Origin: Rahnella woolbedingensis
Lineage (GTDB): Bacteria > Pseudomonadota > Gammaproteobacteria > Enterobacterales > Enterobacteriaceae
Direction of reading: 5' to 3'
Assembly (NCBI RefSeq): GCF_003602095.1
Contig: NZ_RAHH01000007.1
Coordinates: 155,395-219,394, forward strand
Length of the DNA: 64,000 nucleotides
Under the pieces are notes generated by a model. The model saw only the letters and a list, made by a program, of their open reading frames with translations, ran no database searches and was not told the DNA's origin. Both the position numbers and the translations under genes were made by a program. Below are positions 8,372-17,813 of this stretch, in pieces (positions within the stretch are counted from its first letter, which is position 1; each line of letters opens with the position of its first letter).

Positions 8372-10096
8372 ATGAGTGAGTTCAACACCGCATTAAATCA
8401 AAACCCGGTCGGCAAAGAATATCTGGCCGCACTGGCAAAACAGTTCCCCTCGGCGATTCTGGGCAGCGAATGGCAGACCGACACGCAAGCAACCGTCACC
8501 ATCAGGCTGAACTGGCTGCCGGAAGTGGTTGAGTGGCTGTATTACGAGCAAGGGGGCTGGCTTTCCGTGCTGTTCGGCAACGATGAGCGCTCGCTGTGCG
8601 GCAATTACGCGCTGTATTACGTGCTGTCGATGGAAAAAGGTGTGAAGTGCTGGATAACCGTGCGCGCCGAAGTAGATCCGATTTCACTGGAATTCCCTTC
8701 CGTGACGCCGCGCGTACCGGCCGCCGTCTGGGGCGAGCGCGAAGTGCGGGATATGTACGGTTTGCGCCCGATCGGGCTGCCGGACGAACGCCGTCTGGTG
8801 CTGCCGGATGACTGGCCGGACGATTTGTACCCGCTGCGCAAAGATTCGATGGATTACCGCCAGCGCCCTGCCCCGACCACCGACGATGAAACCTTTCCGT
8901 TTATTTCTGAGGCTAAAGAAGGCAGCAAAATAGTGCCGATTGGGCCGCTGCACGTCACGTCTGACGAACCGGGACATTTTCGTCTTTTTGTCGATGGCGA
9001 AGACATTATCGACGCGGATTATCGTCTGTTCTACGTGCATCGCGGCATGGAAAAACTGGCCGAAACCCGCATGGGCTATAACGAAGTGACGTTTTTGTCC
9101 GACCGTGTGTGCGGCATTTGCGGCTTTACCCACAGCGTGGCGTATACCTCATCGGTCGAAAATGCGATGGGGATTGTGGTGCCGGAACGCGCCCAGATGA
9201 TCCGCTCCATTTTGCTGGAAGTGGAACGTCTGCACAGCCATCTGCTGAACCTCGGGCTGGCCTGTCACTTTGTCGGATTTGATTCCGGCTTCATGCAGTT
9301 TTTCCGCATCCGCGAACAGTCGATGAAGATGGCGGAAATCCTGACCGGTGCGCGCAAAACCTACGGCATGAATCTGATCGGCGGCATCCGTCGTGACATC
9401 CTCAAAGACGACATGATAGCCACCATCGCGCTGGCGGGCGGCATGCGCCGTGACCTGAATGAGCTGGTGGATATTTTGCTGAGTACCGCCAATACCGGGC
9501 AGCGCAGCATCGGCGTCGGCATTCTGGATCCGCAGGTGGCCCGCGATTTCAGTAACGTGGGCCCGATGGTGCGCGGCAGCGGTCATCGCCGCGATATGCG
9601 ACAGGATCACCCCTACGCCGGTTACGCCAAACTGCCGTTTGAACTGTTCAGCGAAACCGGTAACGACGTGTATTCCCGTCTGAAAGTGCGCATTCACGAA
9701 GTCTTTAACTCCCTGAATATGATTGAGTTTGGCCTGCAAAGTCTGCCGGGCGGTCCGCTGGCGGTGGAAGGCTTTAACTATATTCCTCACCGTTTCGCGC
9801 TCGGTTTTGCCGAAGCGCCACGCGGTGACGATATTCACTGGAGCATGACCGGCGACAACCAGAAGCTGTTCCGCTGGCGCTGTCGTGCCGCGACCTACGC
9901 CAACTGGCCGACGCTGCGCTACATGCTGCGCGGCAATACCGTATCCGATGCCCCGCTGATTATCGGCAGTCTCGATCCCTGCTATTCCTGCACCGACCGC
10001 ATGACAGTGGTCGATGTGCGCAAGAAAACCTCCATCGTCGTGCCTTACAAAGAGATCGAACGTTACGGCATCGAACGCAAGAATTCGCCGCTTTAA
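8372..10096 (+). CDS. hycE: FHL [NiFe] hydrogenase large subunit HycE precursor
   Basis: 574 aa (E. coli 569). The N-terminal ~170 residues are NuoC-like and the rest is the NuoD-like catalytic domain that reduces protons to H2. The nickel-iron ligands lie in RVCGICGFTHS and DPCYSCTDR. After the CTDR arginine comes a 31-residue tail beginning MTVVDVRKK, the segment that HycI removes once nickel is inserted. The match to the E. coli cleavage site is very close. All four ligand cysteines are present, so a functional enzyme is expected. Confidence 0.97.
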   Translation: MSEFNTALNQNPVGKEYLAALAKQFPSAILGSEWQTDTQATVTIRLNWLPEVVEWLYYEQGGWLSVLFGNDERSLCGNYALYYVLSMEKGVKCWITVRAEVDPISLEFPSVTPRVPAAVWGEREVRDMYGLRPIGLPDERRLVLPDDWPDDLYPLRKDSMDYRQRPAPTTDDETFPFISEAKEGSKIVPIGPLHVTSDEPGHFRLFVDGEDIIDADYRLFYVHRGMEKLAETRMGYNEVTFLSDRVCGICGFTHSVAYTSSVENAMGIVVPERAQMIRSILLEVERLHSHLLNLGLACHFVGFDSGFMQFFRIREQSMKMAEILTGARKTYGMNLIGGIRRDILKDDMIATIALAGGMRRDLNELVDILLSTANTGQRSIGVGILDPQVARDFSNVGPMVRGSGHRRDMRQDHPYAGYAKLPFELFSETGNDVYSRLKVRIHEVFNSLNMIEFGLQSLPGGPLAVEGFNYIPHRFALGFAEAPRGDDIHWSMTGDNQKLFRWRCRAATYANWPTLRYMLRGNTVSDAPLIIGSLDPCYSCTDRMTVVDVRKKTSIVVPYKEIERYGIERKNSPL

Positions 10097-10111
10097 GGAG
10101 CCGGTCAAATC

Positions 10112-10666
10112 ATGCTGAAACTGATTAAAAAAGTGCTCAAAACCGGCACGGCAACGGTGGGATACCCGTTCCAGCCGCTGGATTTAGCGCCCAACTTTCG
10201 CGGCAAACCGCAATACACCGCGCAGCAGTGCATCGCCTGCGGGGCCTGCGCCAATGCCTGTCCTTCCAACGCGCTGACCATGGCGACAGCAGAAGACGGC
10301 GAAACCCTCCGCTGGCAGCTGTTTTTAGGACGCTGCATTTTCTGCGCCCGCTGCGAAGAAGTCTGTCCGACGGCGGCGATCACCTTGTCGCAGGAGTTCG
10401 AACTGGCGGTCTGGCGCAAAGAAGACCTGTATGAAACGGCGGATTTTCCTGTCTGCCATTGCCGGGAATGCGGCAAGCCCTACGCCGTACAAAAGGAAAT
10501 CGACTTTGCGCTCAGCCTGTTACAGGAAAGCGCCGCGCTGAGCGACCGGCAGATTAGCGATCGCCGCGTGCAGTATGAAACCTGCCCGACGTGCAAAAAA
10601 ATGCACGGTCTATCTTCCAGCGACCGTATTGATATTGGCCGCCATATGACGACGGAGGCCCGCTGA
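10112..10666 (+). CDS. hycF: FHL ferredoxin-like subunit HycF
   Basis: 184 aa, NuoI-like. Two [4Fe-4S] motifs are visible, [16 protein letters not shown] and [16 protein letters not shown], plus C-terminal CxxC pairs (CHCREC and CPTCKKMHG) that E. coli HycF also has. It passes electrons between HycB and HycG in the peripheral arm. The gap from hycE is 15 bp, and its stop overlaps the hycG start by one base. Confidence 0.94.
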   Translation: MLKLIKKVLKTGTATVGYPFQPLDLAPNFRGKPQYTAQQCIACGACANACPSNALTMATAEDGETLRWQLFLGRCIFCARCEEVCPTAAITLSQEFELAVWRKEDLYETADFPVCHCRECGKPYAVQKEIDFALSLLQESAALSDRQISDRRVQYETCPTCKKMHGLSSSDRIDIGRHMTTEAR

Positions 10667-11463
10667 TGAGCCATAACCCGATTGCGCCGCGTGACGAAAA
10701 TGGCCTGCCGGTGCCCGTTACGCTGGATGAAAGTATTGCCAAACTGAAATCCACCCTGCTGAACAGCATCCGCCGTTCCGCCTACGTTTACCGCGTGGAC
10801 TGCGGCGGCTGTAATGGCTGCGAGATTGAGATTTTCGCTGCCATTTCGCCGCTGTTTGATGCTGAACGCTTCGGTATCAAAGTCGTTCCGTCGCCACGCC
10901 ACGCGGACATTTTGCTGTTCACCGGTGCGGTCACCCGCGCGATGCGTATGCCTGCCTTGCGCGCCTGGGATTCGGCACCGGATCCGAAAATTTGTATTTC
11001 CTATGGCGCGTGCGGCAACAGCGGCGGCATTTTCCACGACCTTTATTGCATCTGGGGTGGTACCGACAAAATCGTGCCGGTTGACGTTTATATTCCCGGC
11101 TGCCCGCCGACACCGGCGGCGACTATTTATGGTTTCGCGATGGCGCTGGGTTTGCTGGACCAAAAAATCAAAGGCCAGCAGCACGACGTGGCCGCCGCAG
11201 AACCGGCGGCGTTACTGCATCCGGAACTGCCCCAGCCATTGCGCGTGCTGCTCGATCGCGAAGCGCGCCGCATGGCCGGTTACCGCTATGGCCGCCAGAT
11301 AGCCGACCAGTTTATGGAACTCGTCGCGGCACCCGGTTTACAGCCGGTGGAACAGCGCGTTTCGGCTTATCTGGCTGAACAGGACGACCTGCGCCTGAGC
11401 GAAATTATTGGCAACCTGCAACATATTTATCAGCAGGTGCTGCGCGGCGAGGTGCGCCTGTGA
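10666..11463 (+). CDS. hycG: FHL hydrogenase small subunit HycG
   Basis: 265 aa (E. coli 255), NuoB-like. It carries the proximal [4Fe-4S] cluster next to the HycE active site. The ligands are in [31 protein letters not shown] and [15 protein letters not shown]. The C-terminal extension after residue 175 is long and hydrophilic, as in E. coli HycG. Its TGA overlaps the ATG of hycH by one base. Confidence 0.95.
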   Translation: MSHNPIAPRDENGLPVPVTLDESIAKLKSTLLNSIRRSAYVYRVDCGGCNGCEIEIFAAISPLFDAERFGIKVVPSPRHADILLFTGAVTRAMRMPALRAWDSAPDPKICISYGACGNSGGIFHDLYCIWGGTDKIVPVDVYIPGCPPTPAATIYGFAMALGLLDQKIKGQQHDVAAAEPAALLHPELPQPLRVLLDREARRMAGYRYGRQIADQFMELVAAPGLQPVEQRVSAYLAEQDDLRLSEIIGNLQHIYQQVLRGEVRL

Positions 11464-11942
11464 TGACATCTGTTAACGACCAGCGCTATGCGCGCCATCA
11501 GCCTTATGCCGGTCAAACACCGGTTAAAAACAAAGTGATTTTCTATTCACTGAGCAGCAAGTTTGTCGATGAAAAAAGCGCACAGAAACGCAGCTCGCAG
11601 AAAGTGCAGGAGGTGATTTATTACAGCCTGGCTATCGGTCATCACCTCGGGGTGATCGACTGTCTGCAATCACGTCTCGAATGCCCGCTCGAGGGCTATC
11701 TGCAATGGATTAACTGCCTGGCACAAAACAGCGAAGCACGCCGCAAACTGGCCGGTGTTCAGCGTTTTGGCGAGATCAATATCGACAGCAGCCACACGCA
11801 TTTGCTGGCGCTGGCGCTGCGGGACGCAAGTCCGGACATGAATGCCGAACAGCAAGGCTGGAGCGAAAAGCTTATCGCCCTGCTTACGCAAATTGAAAAC
11901 GACCCCGCCATGTACCTGATGGTCAGGAGATACGATGCCTGA
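11463..11942 (+). CDS. hycH: FHL assembly protein HycH
   Basis: 159 aa. The core (VIYYSLAIGHHLGVIDC, SEARRKLAGVQRFGEI and the C-terminal YLMVRR) matches E. coli HycH of 136 aa. An N-terminal segment of about 20 residues ([17 protein letters not shown]) is extra. HycH is needed to assemble active FHL-1 but is not part of the final enzyme. The ATG at 11463 overlaps the hycG stop; a GTG one codon upstream is possible. Its stop overlaps hycI by 8 bases. Confidence 0.9.
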   Translation: MTSVNDQRYARHQPYAGQTPVKNKVIFYSLSSKFVDEKSAQKRSSQKVQEVIYYSLAIGHHLGVIDCLQSRLECPLEGYLQWINCLAQNSEARRKLAGVQRFGEINIDSSHTHLLALALRDASPDMNAEQQGWSEKLIALLTQIENDPAMYLMVRRYDA

Positions 11943-12417
11943 TTCGACTTTACGCTACGCACTGTTGTGCGTAGGCAACAGCATGATGGGCGACGACGGC
12001 GCCGGTCCGCGGCTGGCCGAACTGTGCGCGGAAAAACCGCTGACCGGCTGGACGGTGGTAGATGGCGGCGCGGTGCCTGAAAACGACATCGGTTTTTTAC
12101 GCGAGCTGCACCCGCAGCACCTGGTGATTGCCGATGCCACTGACATGGGGCTGACACCCGGTGAGATGCGCATTATCGCCGAGGAAGACATCGCCGATAT
12201 GTTCATGATGACCACCCACAATCTGCCGCTGACCTTTCTCATACAGCAACTGCGTGATGACATCCCGCAGATCACGTTTGTCGGCATTCAGCCCGACGTT
12301 GTCGCTTTCTATTACCCGATGACTGACGCCGTAGAACAGGCGGTCAGCCGCCTGCATCAGCTGTTACCACGACTGGAAACCGGTCTCGGGATCGCCCCGT
12401 TCAGTGTTTCGACATAA
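11935..12417 (+). CDS. hycI: Hydrogenase 3 maturation endopeptidase HycI
   Basis: 160 aa (E. coli 156), HybD/HycI peptidase family. It trims the C-terminal tail of HycE after nickel insertion. The metal-sensing residues are visible in GNSMMGDDGAG (Asp), VIADATDMG (Asp) and TTHNLPL (His). It ends the hyc operon. The following 166 bp carry regulatory sites for hydN but no obvious terminator. Confidence 0.94.
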   Translation: MPDSTLRYALLCVGNSMMGDDGAGPRLAELCAEKPLTGWTVVDGGAVPENDIGFLRELHPQHLVIADATDMGLTPGEMRIIAEEDIADMFMMTTHNLPLTFLIQQLRDDIPQITFVGIQPDVVAFYYPMTDAVEQAVSRLHQLLPRLETGLGIAPFSVST

Positions 12418-12423
12418 CTGTCG
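12410..12423. promoter_or_regulatory. Putative FhlA site 3 (upstream of hydN)
   Basis: CGACATAACTGTCG is identical to site 1 except for one loop base. It spans the hycI stop and lies about 105 bp upstream of the hydN sigma-54 promoter, nearly the same distance as for hycA. Confidence 0.6.
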
Positions 12424-12527
12424 ATACGGTGACGACGCAGACATGACGTCAGTGAAAAATTTCGTCAGCGGCGCATCCGATAAAAGTAATTCACTGAATT
12501 TAATACTGAAAAATTAAAAACAGGAAC

Positions 12528-12542
12528 TGGCACGCTTTATGT
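12528..12542 (+). promoter_or_regulatory. Sigma-54 promoter for hydN-fdhF
   Basis: TGGCACGCTTTATGT shares 14 of 15 bases with the hyc promoter. The -12 element is ATGT instead of ATGC, so it may be weaker. The predicted start is near 12554, 30 bp before hydN. Confidence 0.75.
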
Positions 12543-12583
12543 ATAGCCAGTAGCTGAAACCAATGACTTAGGGATGAAAAAAC

Positions 12584-13129
12584 ATGAACCGGTTCATCAT
12601 CGCCGACCCCAAAAAATGTATCGGCTGTCGTACCTGTGAAATTGCCTGTGTGATGGCACACAGCGATTCAGAGGATATCTCGCTGCTTAACGCCGCGACG
12701 TTTGCGCCACGTTTGCATGTGATCAAAGGCGTCAATCTCAGCACCGCTGTGATGTGCCGCCAGTGTGAAGACGCGCCCTGCGCCAATGTCTGTCCAAACG
12801 GTGCTATCAGCCGTGTCGGGGACCACGTTCAGGTGGTGCAGGAGCGCTGCATCGGCTGCAAAACCTGCGTGGTCGCCTGCCCGTATGGCGCGATGGAAGT
12901 GGTCACCAAACCCATTTTTCGCCAAAACGGCGCGGCCATGACTGCTACGTCTGAAAAAGCCGAAGCGCATAAATGCGATTTGTGCCACGCACGTGTTGGC
13001 GGCCCGGCCTGCATGGAGATCTGCCCGACCAACGCGCTTTTCGCCATCGACCGTAATCACCTGCAGGAAATGAACGCAGAAAAACGCCGCCGCGCTGCGC
13101 TCGACAGCACCTCCCCCCTGCTGTTTTAA
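12584..13129 (+). CDS. hydN: Formate dehydrogenase-associated ferredoxin HydN
   Basis: 181 aa (E. coli 175), close relative of HycB. Four cysteine groups are visible: CIGCRTCEIAC, CRQCEDAPCANVC, CIGCKTCVVAC and CDLCHARVGGPACMEIC. It is thought to help electron transfer or assembly for FdhF. It lies 23 bp upstream of fdhF and shares its promoter, as in E. coli, where the operon is hydN-hypF and fdhF is elsewhere. Confidence 0.93.
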   Translation: MNRFIIADPKKCIGCRTCEIACVMAHSDSEDISLLNAATFAPRLHVIKGVNLSTAVMCRQCEDAPCANVCPNGAISRVGDHVQVVQERCIGCKTCVVACPYGAMEVVTKPIFRQNGAAMTATSEKAEAHKCDLCHARVGGPACMEICPTNALFAIDRNHLQEMNAEKRRRAALDSTSPLLF

Positions 13130-13152
13130 CCCCGGATAGAGGAAGAAAAAAC

Positions 13153-15324
13153 ATGAAAAAAGTCACCACTGTCTGCCCATACTGTGGGGCGGGATGCAAA
13201 ATGAATCTGATTGTGGATAACGGTAAAATTATCCGCGCGGAAGCCGCAAACGGCGTGACCAATCAGGGCGAACTGTGCCTGAAAGGCTATTACGGCTGGG
13301 ATTTTCTCAATGACACCAAACTGCTGACGCCGCGCCTGACGCAGCCGATGGTCCGCCGTCAGAAAGGGGGGAAATTCGAAGCCGTGAGCTGGGATGAAGC
13401 CATCCGCTACACCGCGCAGCGTCTGAAAGAAATCAAACAAAAACATGGCCCGCGCTCGATCATGACCACCGGTTCTTCCCGTGGCACCGGCAATGAAACC
13501 AACTACATCATGCAGAAATTTGCCCGTGCGGTCATCGGCACCAACAACGTCGACTGCTGCGCCCGCGTGTGTCATGGCCCGTCGGTCGCCGGTTTACAGG
13601 CCACGCTCGGCAACGGCGCAATGAGTAACTCCATCGGCGATATCGAGAACTCAAAATGCCTGCTGGTGATCGGCTATAACTGCGCCGATTCCCACCCGAT
13701 CGTCGCCCGCCGCGTGATCAAAGCCAAAGAAAAAGGCGCGCAGATCATCGTCTGCGATCCGCGCCGTATCGAAACGGCGCGTATTGCCGATCAGCATCTG
13801 CAAATTAAAAATGGCTGCAATATGGCGCTGGTGAATGCTTTCGCGCATGTGCTGATCGAAGAAAATCTGTATGACCACGATTACGTCGCTAAATACACCG
13901 AAGGCTTCGCGGAATACCGCAAAAACGTGGCCGATTACTCGCCGGAAGCCGTGGAGGAACAGACCGGCGTTTCTGCGCAACAAATCCGCCAGGCGATGCG
14001 CACGTATGCCGCCGCGCCTTCTGCCACCATTATGTGGGGCATGGGTGTCACGCAGTTTGGTCAGGCCGTGGACGTGGTTAAGGGGCTGGCCGGGCTGGCA
14101 TTGCTGACTGGTAATCTGGGACGCGCCAACGTCGGCGTTGGTCCGGTGCGTGGTCAGAATAACGTGCAGGGCGCGTGCGACATGGGCGTGTTGCCTAACG
14201 AATTCCCTGGCTACCAGTCGGTCACTGATCCGAAAATCCGCGCGAAATTCGCCGATGCCTGGGGCATTGACGTCAACCAGATGGACGCTGAAGTCGGCCT
14301 GCGCATTACTGAAATCCCGCATCTGGCGATTGAAGGCAAGGTCAAAGCCTACTACATCATGGGCGAAGATCCGTTGCAGACCGAGGCCGATTTAGGGCTG
14401 GTACGCAAAGGGTTTGAGGCGCTGGAATTCGTGGTGGTGCAGGACATCTTCATGACCAAAACGGCGGAACAAGCGGATGTGATTTTACCGGCCACCTCCT
14501 GGGGTGAGCACGGCGGCGTGTTCACCTGTGCAGACCGTGGTTTCCAGCGTTTCGAAAAAGCCATCGAGCCGAAATACAACGTCAAACGCGACTGGGACAT
14601 CATCAGCCTGCTGGCGACCGAGATGGGGTATCCGATGCATTATCAGGATAACCAGGAAATCTGGGACGAACTGCGCAGCCTTTGTCCGCTGTTCTACGGC
14701 GCGACCTACGAAAAAATGGGCGAACTGGGACACGTTCAGTGGCCTTGTACCACGCTGGAAAGTCCCGGTACGCAGTACCTTTACGCCGATAATCACTTCG
14801 ATACACCGACCGGCAAAGGCCAGCTGTTTGCCGCGCCGTGGCGTGCGCCTGCCGAAGTGCCGGACGGTGATTACCCGCTGGTGCTGTGTACCGTACGCGA
14901 AGTTGGTCACTACTCCTGCCGCTCAATGACCGGCAACTGCGCTGCGCTGCAAACGCTGGCCGACGAGCCGGGCTTCGTGCAGATGAATCCGGTGGATGCT
15001 CAGGCACTGGGTATCCGTGACCAGCAACTGGTCTGGGTGGCGTCACGCCGTGGCAAAGTTATTTCACGCGCCAACTACAACGAGCGTATCAACGCCGGTG
15101 CCGTATATATGACCTACCAGTGGTGGATCGGTGCCTGTAATGAACTGACGCAGGATAATCTCGACCCGATTTCCAAAACACCGGAAACCAAATACTGCGC
15201 AGTGAAAGTCGGGCAAATTGCCGATCAGCGCTGGGCAGAAAACTACGCCCAGCAAACCTACAGCGACATGAAAGCGCGTCTGCGCAGTGCCGTCGAAGAT
15301 GTGATCCCGGTGGTTGAGGTTTAA
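13153..15324 (+). CDS. fdhF: Formate dehydrogenase H, cysteine variant
   Basis: 723 aa molybdopterin-guanine-dinucleotide enzyme oxidising formate to CO2 and feeding electrons to HycB. The [4Fe-4S] ligands are Cys8, Cys11, Cys15 and Cys42. The active-site motif reads DCCARVCHGPSVAG; Cys140 (TGT at 13570-13572) occupies the position of selenocysteine 140 in E. coli. The frame is therefore open without TGA recoding. The rest aligns well with E. coli FdhF (GMGVTQF, NPVRGQNNVQGACDMG-like block, SWGEHGGVFT, REVGHYSCRSMTGNCAAL). A ribosome site (GAGGAAG) precedes the ATG. Confidence 0.96.
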   Translation: MKKVTTVCPYCGAGCKMNLIVDNGKIIRAEAANGVTNQGELCLKGYYGWDFLNDTKLLTPRLTQPMVRRQKGGKFEAVSWDEAIRYTAQRLKEIKQKHGPRSIMTTGSSRGTGNETNYIMQKFARAVIGTNNVDCCARVCHGPSVAGLQATLGNGAMSNSIGDIENSKCLLVIGYNCADSHPIVARRVIKAKEKGAQIIVCDPRRIETARIADQHLQIKNGCNMALVNAFAHVLIEENLYDHDYVAKYTEGFAEYRKNVADYSPEAVEEQTGVSAQQIRQAMRTYAAAPSATIMWGMGVTQFGQAVDVVKGLAGLALLTGNLGRANVGVGPVRGQNNVQGACDMGVLPNEFPGYQSVTDPKIRAKFADAWGIDVNQMDAEVGLRITEIPHLAIEGKVKAYYIMGEDPLQTEADLGLVRKGFEALEFVVVQDIFMTKTAEQADVILPATSWGEHGGVFTCADRGFQRFEKAIEPKYNVKRDWDIISLLATEMGYPMHYQDNQEIWDELRSLCPLFYGATYEKMGELGHVQWPCTTLESPGTQYLYADNHFDTPTGKGQLFAAPWRAPAEVPDGDYPLVLCTVREVGHYSCRSMTGNCAALQTLADEPGFVQMNPVDAQALGIRDQQLVWVASRRGKVISRANYNERINAGAVYMTYQWWIGACNELTQDNLDPISKTPETKYCAVKVGQIADQRWAENYAQQTYSDMKARLRSAVEDVIPVVEV

Positions 15325-15330
15325 TTTAGC

Positions 15331-15440
15331 TTCTCCCCCTGCTAAGGGGGAGGCTGGGAGGGGGTTTCACAGCCAGCCCCGGATTTAGAGTTGTCGTTAA
15401 TACCCCACCCCAGCCCTCCCCTTCGCAGGGGAGGGAGTAA
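15331..15440. repeat. Palindromic intergenic repeat (CTCCCC/GGGGAG type), full copy
   Basis: About 110 bp between fdhF and hypF form a large imperfect palindrome: each end is itself a small hairpin (TCCCCCTGCTAAGGGGGA and CTCCCCTTCGCAGGGGAG) and the halves are mirror images (CTGGGAGGGGGT versus ACCCCACCCCAG). Single-hairpin copies occur at 19233-19254 and 31474-31500. It resembles REP/MITE-type intergenic repeats and may fold as a bidirectional barrier. Confidence 0.75.
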
Positions 15441-15488
15441 ACCCCTCTCTTTTCGCCGCCCGCTTCTTAACGTTTAAAAAGGCTTTTT

Positions 15489-17813
15489 ATGTCTGGCTTA
15501 CTCATTCGCATCTCCGGAAAAGTCCAGGGCGTCGGTTTCCGGCCATTTATCTGGCAACTGGCTGACCAGCTCCGGCTTTGTGGGGAAGTCTGCAATGACA
15601 GCACCGGTGTTGAAATCAGGTTGCTTGCGCCGGTAAATATCGAAACTTTTATCCGCCAGTTACAACGCGACTGCCCGCCGCTGGCGCGCATCGACGGTAT
15701 CAGCGTGGACGCTTTCGAGTGGAAAGATGTGCCACAACATTTCACCATTACGCCCAGTCGTCCCGGCCGGATGGATACGCAGGTGGCGCCCGATGCGGCG
15801 ACCTGCCCGGAATGTTTGCAGGATATTCTCCGTCCCGGTGACCGGCGATTCGGTTACGCCTTTACCAACTGCACCCATTGCGGTCCGCGTTTTACACTCA
15901 TCCGCGCCATGCCCTACGACCGCCCTTCCACCAGCATGGCGCAATTCGCGCTGTGTCCGGCGTGCCAGCTGGAATATGACAATCCTGCCGACCGGCGTTT
16001 TCACGCCCAGCCGGTGGGGTGCCCGCACTGCGGCCCGCAGTTCAGTGCGGCATTTCAGGATGACAAAATACTGGCGCGGGAAGAGGCCGCGCTGAAAGAG
16101 GCCGTCGCCGCATTGCGGGCGGGGAAAATCGTCGCTGTCAAAGGGCTGGGCGGATTTCATCTGGCCTGCGATGCCACACAGCAAGATGCGGTGATGCGGC
16201 TGCGTGAGCGCAAAAGTCGTCCGTCAAAACCGCTGGCGGTGATGCTGCCGGATATCAGCTGGCTGGCGCGATGTAGTGACGACAGCCCGCAGTTTGCGCT
16301 GCGGGAACTGCTCGAATCCCCCGCTGCGCCAATTGTTCTGGCGACGAAAAGCGCGATGTCTCCGCTGTGCGCGGGCATTGCGCCGGAACTTAATGAAACC
16401 GGCCTGATGCTGCCGTTCACGCCTTTACATCATTTGCTGATGCAGGCATGTCAGACGCCGCTGGTGATGACGTCCGGCAATGCCGCCGGATTTGCCCCGG
16501 CACTGACTAACTCTGAGGCACTTGAGCAACTCGCGGGTATTGCCGATCTGTGGTTGCTGCATAACCGCGATATTGTTCAGCGTGCTGATGATTCGCTGGT
16601 GCGCCTGACCGCGCAGGGCACCGAGGTGCTGCGTCGTGCGCGCGGTTATGTGCCCGATGCGTTGCCGTTGCCGCCGGGTTTTAGTCTTCAGCCACCGCTG
16701 CTGGCGATAGGCGGTGACCTTAAAAATACCTTCTGTCTGGTGCGCGGCGATCAGGCCATTCTCAGCCCGCATTTTGGTTCGCTGACGCACAGTGATATCG
16801 CAGAGCAACAGCAGCAGGCGATTGAACATTTTCAGCAACTTTATGACTGTACGCCGGCGGCTGTCGCGCGCGATGCGCATCCGGGTTATGTCAGCCACCA
16901 TCAGGCCGAAAACCACGCGATACGGATAGTGGATGTCTTTCATCATCACGCGCATATCGCCGCCTGTCTGGCAGAAAATCACTGGCCGCTGGATGGCGGC
17001 AAAGTGATTGGTCTGGCGCTGGACGGCCTCGGTTATGGCGAAAAAGACAGTCTGTGGGGCGGTGAATGCCTGCTGGCCGGTTATCTGCACTGCGAACATT
17101 TAGGCGGATTACCTGCCGTCGCGCTGCCCGGTGGCGATCGCGCCGCGCGTGAGCCGTGGCGTAATTTGCTGGCGCAGTGGCAGGCCTTCGTGCCGGACTG
17201 GCAGATACGTCTGCAGGCGCAGCCGCTGCTTTCACAACCGTGGCAGCCGCTGTCAAAAGCCATTGCCGCCGGGATCAATTCACCGCTGGCGTCTTCCTGC
17301 GGACGATTATTCGATGCCGTCGCCGCCGCGCTTGGCTGCGCGCCGCGAGAGCTCAGCTGGGAAGGCGAGGCCGCCAGCCGCCTGGAAGCGCTGGCACATC
17401 AGGCGCACGGCATTGCACATCCGGTCACAATGCCGCTGCGGCATACTGAAAACGGCACATTTCTGGATCTGGCGACGTTCTGGCAGCAGTGGCTCGACTG
17501 GCAGGCACCGCCCGCCGCACGGGCTTTCGCTTTCCATGACGCACTCGCTCAGGGGTTTGCCGCCCTCGCCTGTTATCACGCAGTCAGGACCGGCATCCGC
17601 ACCGTCGCCACCGGCGGCGGCGTGCTGCATAACCGTCTGCTGCGCCAGCTTTTACATCGCTATTTAGCGCCCCTGAATGTGCTGATGCCGCAAAACATTC
17701 CCGCCGGTGATGGCGGTCTGGCACTGGGTCAGGCGCTCATTGCCTGCGCCCGTCTGCAACATGCTTCTGCTCAGAATTCATCTGTTTATAAAAATAAGGA
17801 TCTCCATGATTAA
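15489..17813 (+). CDS. hypF: Carbamoyltransferase HypF
   Basis: 774 aa (E. coli 750). It makes the carbamoyl group for the hydrogenase CN ligands from carbamoyl phosphate and ATP and passes it to HypE. Domain order: acylphosphatase (residues ~1-90, with [10 protein letters not shown]), two zinc fingers (~105-185, CPECLQD...CTHCGPRF and CPACQLEY...CPHCGPQF), a YrdC-like ATP domain (~200-380), and a Kae1-like domain (~390-770, [14 protein letters not shown] and [10 protein letters not shown]). It sits between fdhF and the nickel permease, apart from the other hyp genes. The stop overlaps the permease start by 8 bases. Confidence 0.96.
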   Translation: MSGLLIRISGKVQGVGFRPFIWQLADQLRLCGEVCNDSTGVEIRLLAPVNIETFIRQLQRDCPPLARIDGISVDAFEWKDVPQHFTITPSRPGRMDTQVAPDAATCPECLQDILRPGDRRFGYAFTNCTHCGPRFTLIRAMPYDRPSTSMAQFALCPACQLEYDNPADRRFHAQPVGCPHCGPQFSAAFQDDKILAREEAALKEAVAALRAGKIVAVKGLGGFHLACDATQQDAVMRLRERKSRPSKPLAVMLPDISWLARCSDDSPQFALRELLESPAAPIVLATKSAMSPLCAGIAPELNETGLMLPFTPLHHLLMQACQTPLVMTSGNAAGFAPALTNSEALEQLAGIADLWLLHNRDIVQRADDSLVRLTAQGTEVLRRARGYVPDALPLPPGFSLQPPLLAIGGDLKNTFCLVRGDQAILSPHFGSLTHSDIAEQQQQAIEHFQQLYDCTPAAVARDAHPGYVSHHQAENHAIRIVDVFHHHAHIAACLAENHWPLDGGKVIGLALDGLGYGEKDSLWGGECLLAGYLHCEHLGGLPAVALPGGDRAAREPWRNLLAQWQAFVPDWQIRLQAQPLLSQPWQPLSKAIAAGINSPLASSCGRLFDAVAAALGCAPRELSWEGEAASRLEALAHQAHGIAHPVTMPLRHTENGTFLDLATFWQQWLDWQAPPAARAFAFHDALAQGFAALACYHAVRTGIRTVATGGGVLHNRLLRQLLHRYLAPLNVLMPQNIPAGDGGLALGQALIACARLQHASAQNSSVYKNKDLHD

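Noticed and set aside
9149..10108. 319-codon minus-strand frame opposite hycE
   Set aside because: A shadow frame; hycE has full-length conservation and active-site motifs.
13153..15324. A TGA selenocysteine codon and downstream SECIS in fdhF
   Set aside because: The codon is TGT, so no recoding is needed.
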